In this document: positions 35,542-50,668 of the stretch, one piece after another
Layout: each line of letters begins with the position of its first letter
Numbering within the stretch: the first letter of the stretch is position 1
From: PVC group bacterium
GTDB lineage: Bacteria > Verrucomicrobiota > Kiritimatiellia > CAIKKV01 > CAITUY01
Assembly (NCBI GenBank): GCA_945870225.1
Contig: CAMBRF010000003.1
Span: 62,001 to 126,000 of the forward strand
DNA: 64,000 nt
Reading direction: 5' to 3'
Made by a program: the position numbers and the translations under genes
Notes under the pieces: generated by a model
What the model saw: only the letters and a program-made list of their open reading frames with translations
Databases searched by the model: none
What the model was told of the DNA's origin: nothing

Positions 35542-36534
35542 GTGGCAAATAAGGAATTAAACGTGGGCACCAAGGGTTGGGTGTCTTACCGGCCTGAAAT
35601 CAAAGTGATGGATGTCACCATCCGTGACGGCGGCCTGATGAACAATCATCAGTTCAGCCCTGAGTTGGTCCGGGCGGTGTACCGCACAGCCTGCGAGGCG
35701 GGCATCGACTATGTCGAGCTTGGGTATAAAAGCTCACACAAAATATTCTCATCGGCCGAGCATGGCCCGTGGAAATTCTGCGACGAAGAGGTTTTGCGCG
35801 ATGTCATCGGAGAAAAAAATCCAGCCGTCAAACTGGCGGCCATGGCGGATGCAGACCGGTGCGACTACCAGCACGATATTCTTCCCCGTGAAAAAAGCGC
35901 CTTGGACATGATCCGTGTGGCCACCTACATCCACCAGATCCCGACCGCCATGGAAATGATCAAGGATGCCCACGCCAAGGGTTATGAGACCTGTGTCAAC
36001 CTGATGGCCGTTTCAACGGTTCAGGAAAGCGAATTGGACGGCGCGTTGGATGCCCTGGCCCAATCCGAGGTGGATGTGCTTTACCTCGTGGACAGCTTCG
36101 GAACGATGTATTGCGAGGAAGTCCGCGCCCTGCTGGAAAAGTTCAAGCGCGTGGCCTCGGCGGCGGGCAAACAGGTTGGCATCCATACCCATAATAATTG
36201 CCAACTGGCCTACGCCAACACGATTGAGGCCATCATCGGAGGCGCCAATTATCTCGATGCCAGCCTGGCCGGATTGGGCCGCGGCGCGGGCAATTGCCAG
36301 ATGGAACTGCTGCTCGGTTTCCTGCACAACCCCAAGTTCAAGTTGCGCCCCGTGCTGCAATGCATCCGGGATCATATCGAGCCTCTCCGTAAAGATTTCT
36401 TCTGGGGCTACAGCATTCCCTACATGATCACCGGCATTCTTAACCAGCATCCCCGTGACGCCATCAAGTTCATGGAAAGCGGCAAAGCCGAGGATATCGT
36501 CAAGTTCTACGATGACATGTGCGAGGAAGAGTGA
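35542..36534 (+). CDS. DRE-TIM (HMGL-like) aldolase
   Basis: This is a 330-aa DRE-TIM barrel protein. V-M-D-V-T-I-R-D-G-G carries the catalytic Arg-Asp pair, and H-T-H-N-N-C-Q-L-A supplies the metal-binding His-x-His. Relatives include 4-hydroxy-2-oxovalerate aldolase and HMG-CoA lyase, but the true substrate is unclear. The GTG at 35542 with AGAGGGGGGA before it is chosen; the frame is open 36 codons further upstream with no family similarity. Its stop overlaps the tadA start (GTGA), so the two are coupled. Confidence 0.75.
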   Translation: MANKELNVGTKGWVSYRPEIKVMDVTIRDGGLMNNHQFSPELVRAVYRTACEAGIDYVELGYKSSHKIFSSAEHGPWKFCDEEVLRDVIGEKNPAVKLAAMADADRCDYQHDILPREKSALDMIRVATYIHQIPTAMEMIKDAHAKGYETCVNLMAVSTVQESELDGALDALAQSEVDVLYLVDSFGTMYCEEVRALLEKFKRVASAAGKQVGIHTHNNCQLAYANTIEAIIGGANYLDASLAGLGRGAGNCQMELLLGFLHNPKFKLRPVLQCIRDHIEPLRKDFFWGYSIPYMITGILNQHPRDAIKFMESGKAEDIVKFYDDMCEEE

Positions 36535-37040
36535 TCGGGAAAGACCACGACTATTACATGCAGCTGGCCCTGCGGGAGGCGCAGATTTCGGCAGAGCATG
36601 ATGAAGTACCCGTAGGGGCCATCGTGGTCCGGCATGGCACCGTGATCGGTCGCGCTCACAACCAGACCGAACTCCTCAAGGATCCGACCGCCCACGCCGA
36701 AATGATCGCCATCACCCAGGCCGCCGCCGCCATCGGGGACTGGCGGTTGACCGAGACCACGCTCTACGTTACGAAAGAACCGTGTCCCATGTGTGCGGGG
36801 GCGATCATTCTTGGCCGGATTCCGGAGGTGGTTTTCGGGGTCACCGACCCGATGCGGGGGGGGGCGGTCTCCGTTTTCAACATCCTCAATCACCCCCAGC
36901 TCAACCACCACCCCACGGTAATTTCAGGGATTCTGGAGGAGCCCTGTCGGGCCCTGCTTCAGGAATTCTTCCTCAGGAAACGTGCCGCCGCCAAGCGGAA
37001 CTCCACCCCGCCGCCGACGAGTCCCATGACCACGGCGTAG
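36531..37040 (+). CDS. tadA: tRNA-specific adenosine deaminase
   Basis: This 169-aa deaminase converts wobble A34 to inosine in tRNA-Arg. The zinc site is present: T-A-H-A-E-M-I-A and P-C-P-M-C-A-G-A-I, with the catalytic Glu in H-A-E. The GTG at 36531 overlaps the aldolase stop as GTGA with GAGGAAG upstream. The last 20 residues (N-S-T-P-P-P-T-S-P) extend beyond the usual C-terminus and overlap the convergent O-antigen-ligase-like gene by 82 nt. Confidence 0.93.
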   Translation: MIGKDHDYYMQLALREAQISAEHDEVPVGAIVVRHGTVIGRAHNQTELLKDPTAHAEMIAITQAAAAIGDWRLTETTLYVTKEPCPMCAGAIILGRIPEVVFGVTDPMRGGAVSVFNILNHPQLNHHPTVISGILEEPCRALLQEFFLRKRAAAKRNSTPPPTSPMTTA

Positions 37041-38182
37041 ATGAACATCAGTTCGGTATCGCCGAAGTTGTACTCGACCAGGCCGTTCAGCAACAGGCCC
37101 GCCAGCATCAAGAACACCGCTGTCGCCGCCAGGCGTTCCCCGGACGGGCCAGCCCGGGTCAAGCCAACCCACCTGACCCCGTCGACCAGCGCCTTCCCCA
37201 TCCATAAGAGGTAGATGGCCAGACCGAGCCAACCGGTCTCCACCAGCACTTGGGCCCAGTTCGCGTGCAGATGGTTGCGGTTCGCTTCAACCTTCCGGCA
37301 GGCGTATCGCATCATCCGGTTCGTCAGGCACCCATACCCGACCCCCTCGGGGCGCTCATGGATCAGGAACGGAGCCACCCGACACCACATCGTCAACCGT
37401 CCGCCGCCATCCATATTCAGTTCCCGCTTCAACTGCCCCATCCGGGTTTGAACGGGCGGCAGGGAAAAGAACGCCGCCGTGATCACCACCAGCATCAGCC
37501 AGGCCCGCCAGCGAAAATTCGTCAAAAGGACAGCCCCCACCAACAACATGGCGCAAAACCAGGAACCACGCTTGAACCCGATCAACAGCCCCGCTCCTAC
37601 GGTCACCAGCAGCCCCACCGTCCACCCCGCCGGCCGTCGCCCCTCCTTTAGCGGGCCCAGCACGAACCAAACGCCGACTACGAGACCCAGCATCAGCATC
37701 TGTCCATCGGTCATGGATCCTTTATCAATCAGGGAGGTGAGAAAGTCCGGCTGCGGGTTCCTCCAGGCCTGAAACGGGTTGCGAACAAGGTCTTTCACCG
37801 CCAGCACGAGACAACCGAAAAGGAAGGCCCAAATCGCTTTCCCAGCCCGGGTCGGCCGGTCGGCCAGGGAGGCGGTAACGGGAATCAACACAAACCAAAG
37901 CAGTTTTCCGGTGCGCCCGAGCAGTCCACTCCCGCCCCCGCCCCTCCATGACGTGGCCACCGCCACCACGACAAAAGCCACGACCAGCCAGAGGACGGCA
38001 GGAACACAGAGAGCAATCCGCCCCCTGACCCAGCCAACGAGAAAAAGCAGGAAGGTAATTCCTGCGAACAGTTGACCCAGTGCAATTGAAAAGGTGATGG
38101 AGAAAATCGTTGCCAGCAGGGTAATGAACGCCCATTGATCGATATCAAGGCCACGCAAGGAGCTGATTGAAATGGCACGCAT
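36959..38182 (-). CDS. O-antigen ligase-like (WaaL/PglL-type) membrane protein
   Basis: This is a 407-aa protein with about ten hydrophobic segments. A large periplasmic loop contains E-R-P-E-G-V-G-Y-G-C and H-L-H-A-N-W-A-Q-V-L-V-E-T-G-W-L-G-L, the Wzy_C pattern of O-antigen ligases and polymerases. It would join polysaccharide to lipid A-core, or chain repeat units. The start is uncertain: the ATG at 38182 or one 20 codons upstream. It is divergent from the acyltransferase gene and convergent with tadA. Confidence 0.8.
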   Translation of the reverse strand: MRAISISSLRGLDIDQWAFITLLATIFSITFSIALGQLFAGITFLLFLVGWVRGRIALCVPAVLWLVVAFVVVAVATSWRGGGGSGLLGRTGKLLWFVLIPVTASLADRPTRAGKAIWAFLFGCLVLAVKDLVRNPFQAWRNPQPDFLTSLIDKGSMTDGQMLMLGLVVGVWFVLGPLKEGRRPAGWTVGLLVTVGAGLLIGFKRGSWFCAMLLVGAVLLTNFRWRAWLMLVVITAAFFSLPPVQTRMGQLKRELNMDGGGRLTMWCRVAPFLIHERPEGVGYGCLTNRMMRYACRKVEANRNHLHANWAQVLVETGWLGLAIYLLWMGKALVDGVRWVGLTRAGPSGERLAATAVFLMLAGLLLNGLVEYNFGDTELMFIYAVVMGLVGGGVEFRLAAARFLRKNS

Positions 38183-38298
38183 AAGTGGCACGAAACTTAG
38201 TGCAAGCGTCTGCCGGATGCAATACCGTTTCCGGCGTGGCACCGGGCTTGACCGTCGCCTCCATTCTGAATAACGTGTGGACCGTTTTGGAGTACTCC

Positions 38299-39222
38299 AT
38301 GTTGATTCTTATTGTCAGGGGAATATCCCGCATCATCAGCGCTCTACCGTTGGCAGCGGCACTCGCCCTCGGCCGGCGCCTGGGCTGGATCTTCGGCTAT
38401 GTCATCCGCTACCACCGCCGGGATGCGATCGAGGCCCTGCGATTCAGTCTCCCTGAAAAGACGGTGACTGAACGCCGGCAGATCCTGAAGCGAATGTACC
38501 TGAATCTGGGAATGACGCTGATTGAGGAATTACGCATGAGTCGCGTGAGCGATCAGTATTTGCGTGACCATATATCCTGGGAAAACGAGTCTTATGCCCA
38601 CGATGTCCTGAAGGAAGGCAAAGGCGTTCTCGTGCTCTCCGCGCACATGGGCAACTGGGATCTTCTCTGCAGCATCGCCCCGCATTTCAATTACCCGGTC
38701 ACCATCATCACAAAAAACATCAAGAACAAAGGCATTAATGAGTTCTGGATGGAATCCCGCAGACGGTTCGGCTTGAAATTCGTTCCCGCCCACAACTCCT
38801 ACCGCCAATGCCTGGCGGCACTTCGGAAAAACGAAATTGTGGGATTCATCCTCGATCAGAACATGATCTGGCAGGAAGGAATCTTTGTTGAATTCTTCGG
38901 CAAGCTGGCCTGCACGACGCCCGGGCTGGCGTTCATGGCGGCCCAGTCGGGAGCCTCCGTACTCCCCGTCTTCATGCTGCGCCAACCGAATGGCCGGCAT
39001 CTGGTCAAGGCGTTCCCCCCGATTCCGCCGCCGCCTGACCGGAAGCCGGAAACGATACGCGCGTATACCCAACTCTATACCAAAACCATCGAGGACATGG
39101 TCCGCCAGTATCCCGATCAATGGATCTGGATTCACCGCCGATGGCACACCACCACCTCGGAGCCGGATATGCCTGAAAGCATGAAAATTCCGCCCCGGGC
39201 CGAAACTCAACAATCGGCATAG
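38299..39222 (+). CDS. LpxL/HtrB-family lipid A acyltransferase (first)
   Basis: This 307-aa protein of the lauroyl/myristoyl acyltransferase family has an N-terminal membrane helix. The H-x4-D catalytic motif is H-M-G-N-W-D, preceded by L-V-L-S-A, and G-F-I-L-D-Q-N and F-F-G-K-L-A follow. It adds secondary acyl chains to the lipid A precursor at the inner membrane. GGAG lies 8 nt before the ATG at 38299; 38 further open codons upstream lack such support. It converges with a second family member, overlapping by 16 nt. Confidence 0.87.
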   Translation: MLILIVRGISRIISALPLAAALALGRRLGWIFGYVIRYHRRDAIEALRFSLPEKTVTERRQILKRMYLNLGMTLIEELRMSRVSDQYLRDHISWENESYAHDVLKEGKGVLVLSAHMGNWDLLCSIAPHFNYPVTIITKNIKNKGINEFWMESRRRFGLKFVPAHNSYRQCLAALRKNEIVGFILDQNMIWQEGIFVEFFGKLACTTPGLAFMAAQSGASVLPVFMLRQPNGRHLVKAFPPIPPPPDRKPETIRAYTQLYTKTIEDMVRQYPDQWIWIHRRWHTTTSEPDMPESMKIPPRAETQQSA

Positions 39223-40157
39223 AACGGATAGCGCGAAGCCTCCACGCCCGGCATACGCCGTTTCCAGCGCTTGTAAGTCCAAAGCCACTGGGAGGGATCC
39301 CGCCTGATTTCGGCCTCCAGGGACCTTGTAATCCTGGCGGTAATCTCCACCGGCGACAAACCGCTCATCTCCGCCGGAGTCAGCACCTCAGGTGAATAGC
39401 ACCGGTACGTACCATCTCGTTCATTCCGACAATAGACCATGAGGATCGGAACGTTCATCTTCTGAGCCAACCCCGCCGCCGCACTGGCGATGGGCACAGG
39501 GACCCCGAAGAATTCCACGAAGACGCCCCCATCCGCCACGCGGGTATCCTGATCCAATAGCAATCCCACTATGCCATGATCCCGAAGAACACGCAGCATG
39601 CCTTTGAGCGCTCCCTCACGGGGAATGATACGCTGGCCAGAATGCTCGCGTATCCGGTTGATGACGGCATCGACCCTCGGGTTTTTTATCGGCTTGGCTA
39701 CACTGGAGACTTTACCCCCTCGAGTGGCGATGGCCTGCCCAATAACCTCCCAATTCCCGAAATGAGCACTGACCGCAACCAGCGGCCCCTTCTCGATCCA
39801 CTTACTAGTGGACGCATCAATTGACACATAGCGATCAACTCGAGCCTTGGTGTCCCGTGAAAACCAGAAATAGTCCAGAGTAGTCAAAGTGAAATTCTGA
39901 AAAACTTGCGTGATAATCTGACGTTTCCGCGCATCCGTAAGTGATGAACCAAACGCCAGGTCGAGATTGGCCAAGGCCACCCGCCGGTCACGCCGGTCCA
40001 CACAATAGCCGAACCAGCCCAAGCCATTGGCCAGGGCGACGACCAAACGCCGTGGAAACCGTGGGATCAGCCACGCAGCCCCATCAACAAGCTGCGCCTC
40101 AATCCAGAAACGGAAGCGGCGCAAACCTTGATTAACCCTGTTCCGATCACGAGCCAT
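39207..40157 (-). CDS. LpxL/HtrB-family lipid A acyltransferase (second)
   Basis: This 316-aa paralogue has H-F-G-N-W-E in place of H-x4-D, with Glu rather than Asp as the acidic partner. G-L-L-L-D-Q-D and V-E-F-F-G-V-P follow, and Q-W-L-W-T-Y-K-R-W-K is near the C-terminus. It likely attaches a second acyl chain to lipid A. I prefer the ATG at 40157 with AAGG upstream. Two family members tail to tail fit a hexa-acylated-type lipid A pathway. Confidence 0.85.
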   Translation of the reverse strand: MARDRNRVNQGLRRFRFWIEAQLVDGAAWLIPRFPRRLVVALANGLGWFGYCVDRRDRRVALANLDLAFGSSLTDARKRQIITQVFQNFTLTTLDYFWFSRDTKARVDRYVSIDASTSKWIEKGPLVAVSAHFGNWEVIGQAIATRGGKVSSVAKPIKNPRVDAVINRIREHSGQRIIPREGALKGMLRVLRDHGIVGLLLDQDTRVADGGVFVEFFGVPVPIASAAAGLAQKMNVPILMVYCRNERDGTYRCYSPEVLTPAEMSGLSPVEITARITRSLEAEIRRDPSQWLWTYKRWKRRMPGVEASRYPFYADC

Positions 40158-40180
40158 ACAAGCCTTAAAGCGCACTCATC

Positions 40181-40220
40181 AAAAAAGTAAAAAGGCCCGA
40201 AACATCTCTGTTCCGGGCCT
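40181..40220 (-). terminator. Rho-independent terminator of the OmpA gene
   Basis: On the minus strand AGGCCCG (40214-40220 read reversed) pairs with CGGGCCT (40193-40199) around a short loop. The U-rich TTTTACTTTTTT follows immediately. It lies 20 nt after the stop of the OmpA-like gene. A strong and directionally clear intrinsic terminator. Confidence 0.85.
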
Positions 40221-40239
40221 CTCATCATTCACGCACGAA

Positions 40240-41580
40240 TCATTTCGCCGGACTGGCCGCCGGACCGGTCGCCGGGGGCAACTCCACCGCCTTGATGGGC
40301 GTGACAGGAGCCGGCGGCATGCCGCTCTTACGAATGTAGACTTCCACGCGACGATTGGCCGGGGTGCCGTTGATCAGATCGGGCTTAACCTTGGGACGGC
40401 TGAACCCGTATCCGACCGGGGTCAGGCGACTCCGCTCGATCCCGGCCTTTTCAACCAGATAATCCACACAGGCCTTGGCGCGCCGTTCAGACAGTTGATC
40501 ATTGTAAACCTTGTTTGATTTCTTCAACTGATCGGCGTGCCCTTCAATACGCGCGGACGCCCCTGAATCGCGTTGCAGCACCTTGCCAATGATATCCAGA
40601 TCCTTGAAGTACTCCGCCTTGATGACAGACTTGTCGTAATCGAATTGGATGTTCAGCTCGAAGAGCTGTAGATCATCGGATCCATCCTTGGGGTTCGTCC
40701 CATCCTCGATCACTTCATGACCATCGGCCACGCCACCCTTGTCCGTGTCCCGCTGATTGGGATCGGTCAGGTAATGGAACACTTCCGGACCATCCTTCAG
40801 CGCATCAAAATCCGTATCGGGATTCAGGGGATTGGTCTTGTGCACCTTGACTTCATCGTAGTCGCCCAGACCATCCTTATCGGTGTCGACATGATGCGGA
40901 TCGGTGCCGAGCTGCATTTCCTCATCATCCGTCAACCCGTCGGCATCGCTGTCCTTCGGTCCGCCGTCAGCCGTAAAGCTGGGAGGGACATGGGCACCGA
41001 ACACATATCTGACGCCCGCCTCGACGGTGGAGTTGACCGTTCCCTTATCGCTGACTCCAACCAGGGCGCCCCGGAAATCCGTCCGCACGGACCACTCATC
41101 ATTGAAGTTATAAATGACGCCCGCCCCGACGCGCGGACCGAAATCGGAAGAATCGCGATCTTCAAAATCATCGGTGAAAGCGATGACCATTGCTCCCACG
41201 GTCAGATAGGGATCGATCCGCTTCCAGGGGGTGAAATGGAAAAGAGCGTCGGCGGTCGCGCCATACCCTGTCGTTTCATCGGCTTCCAGCGGCTTGGTCG
41301 GCCCGTCGCGATAGATCGTCTGCGCCTTCAGGACCGGCGCGATGAACACACCCGCTTCAAGCGTCCACCATGTATTCAGGTCATACCCGAACCGGACCTG
41401 GCCGAACAAGCCATCCTTGGTCGGAAAATCGCCTTCCATATCGATTCGTCCGATCGTGACGGACGTGTTAAAGGGGTGCTCATTGCCCTTCTCCTCCGCA
41501 CGGGCCACACCTGCACGCGCGAGATAGCCAAAGGTCAATCCAATGGTCACAATCAATCCCAGGAATCTGCTGTATTTCAT
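40240..41580 (-). CDS. OmpA-like outer-membrane protein with thrombospondin type-3 repeats
   Basis: This is a 446-aa protein. A signal peptide (about residues 1-28) and an eight-strand-type beta barrel (to about 215) come first. A Ca-binding region of D-x-D-x-D-G repeats follows, beginning with D-S-D-A-D-G-L-T-D-D-E-E and including D-T-D-K-D-G-L-G-D-Y-D-E. The OmpA C-terminal domain that binds peptidoglycan (Q-F-D-Y-D-K-S-V-I-K, then N-R-R-V-E-V-Y-I) comes before a Pro/Ala tail. GGAGAG is 9 nt before the ATG at 41580; the frame is open for 113 more codons but without signal. It anchors the outer membrane to the wall. Confidence 0.92.
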   Translation of the reverse strand: MKYSRFLGLIVTIGLTFGYLARAGVARAEEKGNEHPFNTSVTIGRIDMEGDFPTKDGLFGQVRFGYDLNTWWTLEAGVFIAPVLKAQTIYRDGPTKPLEADETTGYGATADALFHFTPWKRIDPYLTVGAMVIAFTDDFEDRDSSDFGPRVGAGVIYNFNDEWSVRTDFRGALVGVSDKGTVNSTVEAGVRYVFGAHVPPSFTADGGPKDSDADGLTDDEEMQLGTDPHHVDTDKDGLGDYDEVKVHKTNPLNPDTDFDALKDGPEVFHYLTDPNQRDTDKGGVADGHEVIEDGTNPKDGSDDLQLFELNIQFDYDKSVIKAEYFKDLDIIGKVLQRDSGASARIEGHADQLKKSNKVYNDQLSERRAKACVDYLVEKAGIERSRLTPVGYGFSRPKVKPDLINGTPANRRVEVYIRKSGMPPAPVTPIKAVELPPATGPAASPAK

Positions 41581-41644
41581 TTTCTTTTCTCTCCGATGGA
41601 TACTCCGGCCGATAAAGGGCAATACGCCCAAACTGATCCGTCTT

Positions 41645-41672
41645 CTCATATCAAAACTTACCCCGCCCGCAA
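41645..41672 (-). promoter_or_regulatory. Possible promoter of the OmpA gene
   Basis: On the minus strand TTGCGG (41667-41672), a 16-nt spacer and TATGAG (41645-41650) precede the gene by about 65 nt. Four of six matches in each hexamer; weak support. Confidence 0.3.
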
Positions 41673-41683
41673 ATGAAAAAAGA

Positions 41684-43438
41684 TCAGTCGGAGAACTGCA
41701 GGTCATACAAACGCTTATAAACGCCGCCCTTGGCCAGAAGTTCGTCATGGGACCCCTGTTCCACGATCCGCCCTTTATCCAGGACAATGATCCGGTCACA
41801 GCTGGCAATCGTCGAGAGCCGGTGCGCGATGGCAAAAACCGTCCGTCCAACCATAAGATCCTGCAGGGCGGTCTGGACCAGGCGTTCCGATTCCGTATCC
41901 AAGGCACTGGTGGCCTCATCCAGAATCATAACGGGTGGATTCCGCAAAATCGCCCGGGCGATAGCCAGCCGCTGCTTCTGCCCGCCGGATAATCGCACCC
42001 CGAGATCGCCGATCACCGTTTCATACTGTTGCGGCAACTCCATGATGAAATCATGCGCATGAGCCCGCCGGGCCGCCGCTATCACATCTTCGCGCCCCGC
42101 CTCGCCTGATCCATAACTGATGTTATTCGCCACGCTGTCATTGAACAAAACGGTGTCCTGCGTGACAATTCCCATCAGCCGCCGGAGCGAGACAACCGTC
42201 ATGTCACGCACATCCTGTCCGTTCAGACGTACCGCGCCGCCCGTCACATCATAAAATCGCGGAACCAGACTCACGAGAGTGGTCTTCCCGGCGCCGGACC
42301 CCCCCACAATGGCGATGCGTTGTCCGGCTTTCGCCTCCAACGTGACACCATCCAGGATGTTCTTATCGCCGTAAGAAAACACCACATTATCGAAAAGAAT
42401 GGTGTCCACCGGGCCCTTGAAATCGATGGCATGCGGTCGGTCCCGGACGTCCACCGGGGCATCGAGCACCTCGAAAATACGATCGGCGGAGGAGACCGCC
42501 TGCTGCACCTGCATATGGACCCGGCTGAGTTTCTTAACCGGTTCATACATCATGAACAGCGCCGTGGCATACATCAGGAAGTCCTCGAAAGGCATGTGGC
42601 GCGCCCGCACATAAATCAGGACCAGGCTCACTCCGATGGTCGAGATAAACACAATCAAGGGTTCCACCGCCGAATTGGCCCGCGCCACCCGCATCACACG
42701 CCCGAAAAAGGCGTGGTTCTGTTTGGCAAACCGCCCAATTTCATATTCCTCCATCCCGAAGGCCTTAACCACGCGCACACCGGTGATCATCTCCTGCAGG
42801 ATTGAAACCAGATCCGCAACGCGCTGCTGGGCTTCCCGCGTGAATCGCCGCACCCGCCGTCCGAACAAAGCCACCGGGATAATGCAGATCGGAAAGAGAA
42901 CCAGACTGATCAGGGCCAGCCAGGGGTCCAGCCAGATGAGCGCCCCCACCGCGACAATCAACGTCAACGGCTGCTTGGCCATATCCTCAACCACCATCGA
43001 GACGGCACTCTCGGCCGCCGTCGTGTCATTGGTGGTCCGGGAAATCAACTCCCCCGCCCGACTGCTGACGAAATAGGAGAGGGAGAGTTCGTTTAAACGA
43101 CGAAACATGGCATTGCGTAAATCCATCACCACCCGTGCGCCCACCCACCTGATCTGATAGCGGCTGATATAGTCAGCAATACCGCGAATAAGCCCGACCA
43201 GGGGAAGGGCCAGGGCCGTCAACGCCACAATCCGCAGGGAGACGTTGGGGTCGTAAAATTTCGGCAACCCCTTCTTCATGAAGGCTAGAAGTCCTCCATT
43301 GGCCCCCGCATAGAGCGCCCCGAAAAGCAAACCGATCAGAAGCCGCCGGTAGTATGGCCTCGTGAACTGAAGCAAGCGCCGGTAGGTCCCCATGTCCCGG
43401 CGATAATTGTCATCCATTTTTTGCGGGATTCCTGTCAT
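41684..43438 (-). CDS. MsbA/LmrA-like ABC exporter
   Basis: This 584-aa half-transporter has six membrane helices followed by an ATPase domain. The ATPase shows Walker A G-G-S-G-A-G-K-T-T, the signature L-S-G-G-Q-K-Q-R, Walker B V-M-I-L-D-E-A-T-S-A-L-D and the H-loop I-A-H-R-L-S-T-I. The nearest familiar members are MsbA lipid A flippases; the neighbouring lipid A and O-antigen genes fit that role, though drug export is possible. AAGGGAGAAGG is just before the ATG. It is downstream of the beta-galactosidase gene by 12 nt. Confidence 0.9.
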   Translation of the reverse strand: MTGIPQKMDDNYRRDMGTYRRLLQFTRPYYRRLLIGLLFGALYAGANGGLLAFMKKGLPKFYDPNVSLRIVALTALALPLVGLIRGIADYISRYQIRWVGARVVMDLRNAMFRRLNELSLSYFVSSRAGELISRTTNDTTAAESAVSMVVEDMAKQPLTLIVAVGALIWLDPWLALISLVLFPICIIPVALFGRRVRRFTREAQQRVADLVSILQEMITGVRVVKAFGMEEYEIGRFAKQNHAFFGRVMRVARANSAVEPLIVFISTIGVSLVLIYVRARHMPFEDFLMYATALFMMYEPVKKLSRVHMQVQQAVSSADRIFEVLDAPVDVRDRPHAIDFKGPVDTILFDNVVFSYGDKNILDGVTLEAKAGQRIAIVGGSGAGKTTLVSLVPRFYDVTGGAVRLNGQDVRDMTVVSLRRLMGIVTQDTVLFNDSVANNISYGSGEAGREDVIAAARRAHAHDFIMELPQQYETVIGDLGVRLSGGQKQRLAIARAILRNPPVMILDEATSALDTESERLVQTALQDLMVGRTVFAIAHRLSTIASCDRIIVLDKGRIVEQGSHDELLAKGGVYKRLYDLQFSD

Positions 43439-43450
43439 GCCTTCTCCCTT

Positions 43451-46615
<3,165 letters not shown>

Positions 46616-46669
46616 CTATACCCCGACGTCACCAGAAGGCAATCCCGATCCACCAAGGAGGGGCGATTC

Positions 46670-46798
46670 TAATGATGGGCTTCTTGACCCCCGCGCCCTT
46701 GTGTCGCGGGTGAACAGATTGCGGGGAAAAGCTCCGCCTTTCCCCAACAATCTCTCGCCCCTGCCGCGCAAGGCGGCAGGAGGCGTGAACCATCATTA
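46670..46798. repeat. Three-armed cloverleaf-forming element
   Basis: The 129-nt element is closed by a 9-bp inverted repeat TAATGATGG...CCATCATTA. Inside are three hairpins. The first is CCCGCG/CGCGGG (46690-46710). The second is a long stem AGATTG-c-GGGGAAA pairing with TTTCCCC-aa-CAATCT (46716-46753). The third is CGCC-CCTGCCGC pairing with GCGGCAGG-a-GGCG (46756-46785). It lies between two sugar-operon genes on the minus strand and is symmetrical enough to fold on either strand. It could be a mobile palindromic element or an RNA structure. Confidence 0.7.
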
Positions 46799-46821
46799 TA
46801 ATTGCCGACCAGAGTGCCCCT

Positions 46822-50668
<3,847 letters not shown>

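Noticed and set aside
40717-41676. 319-aa plus-strand open frame opposite the OmpA gene
   Set aside because: Shadow of the OmpA gene; no start signal and no recognisable domain.
41581-41919. 113-codon N-terminal extension of the OmpA-like protein
   Set aside because: It would place the signal peptide inside the protein and overlaps the ABC exporter gene on another frame.
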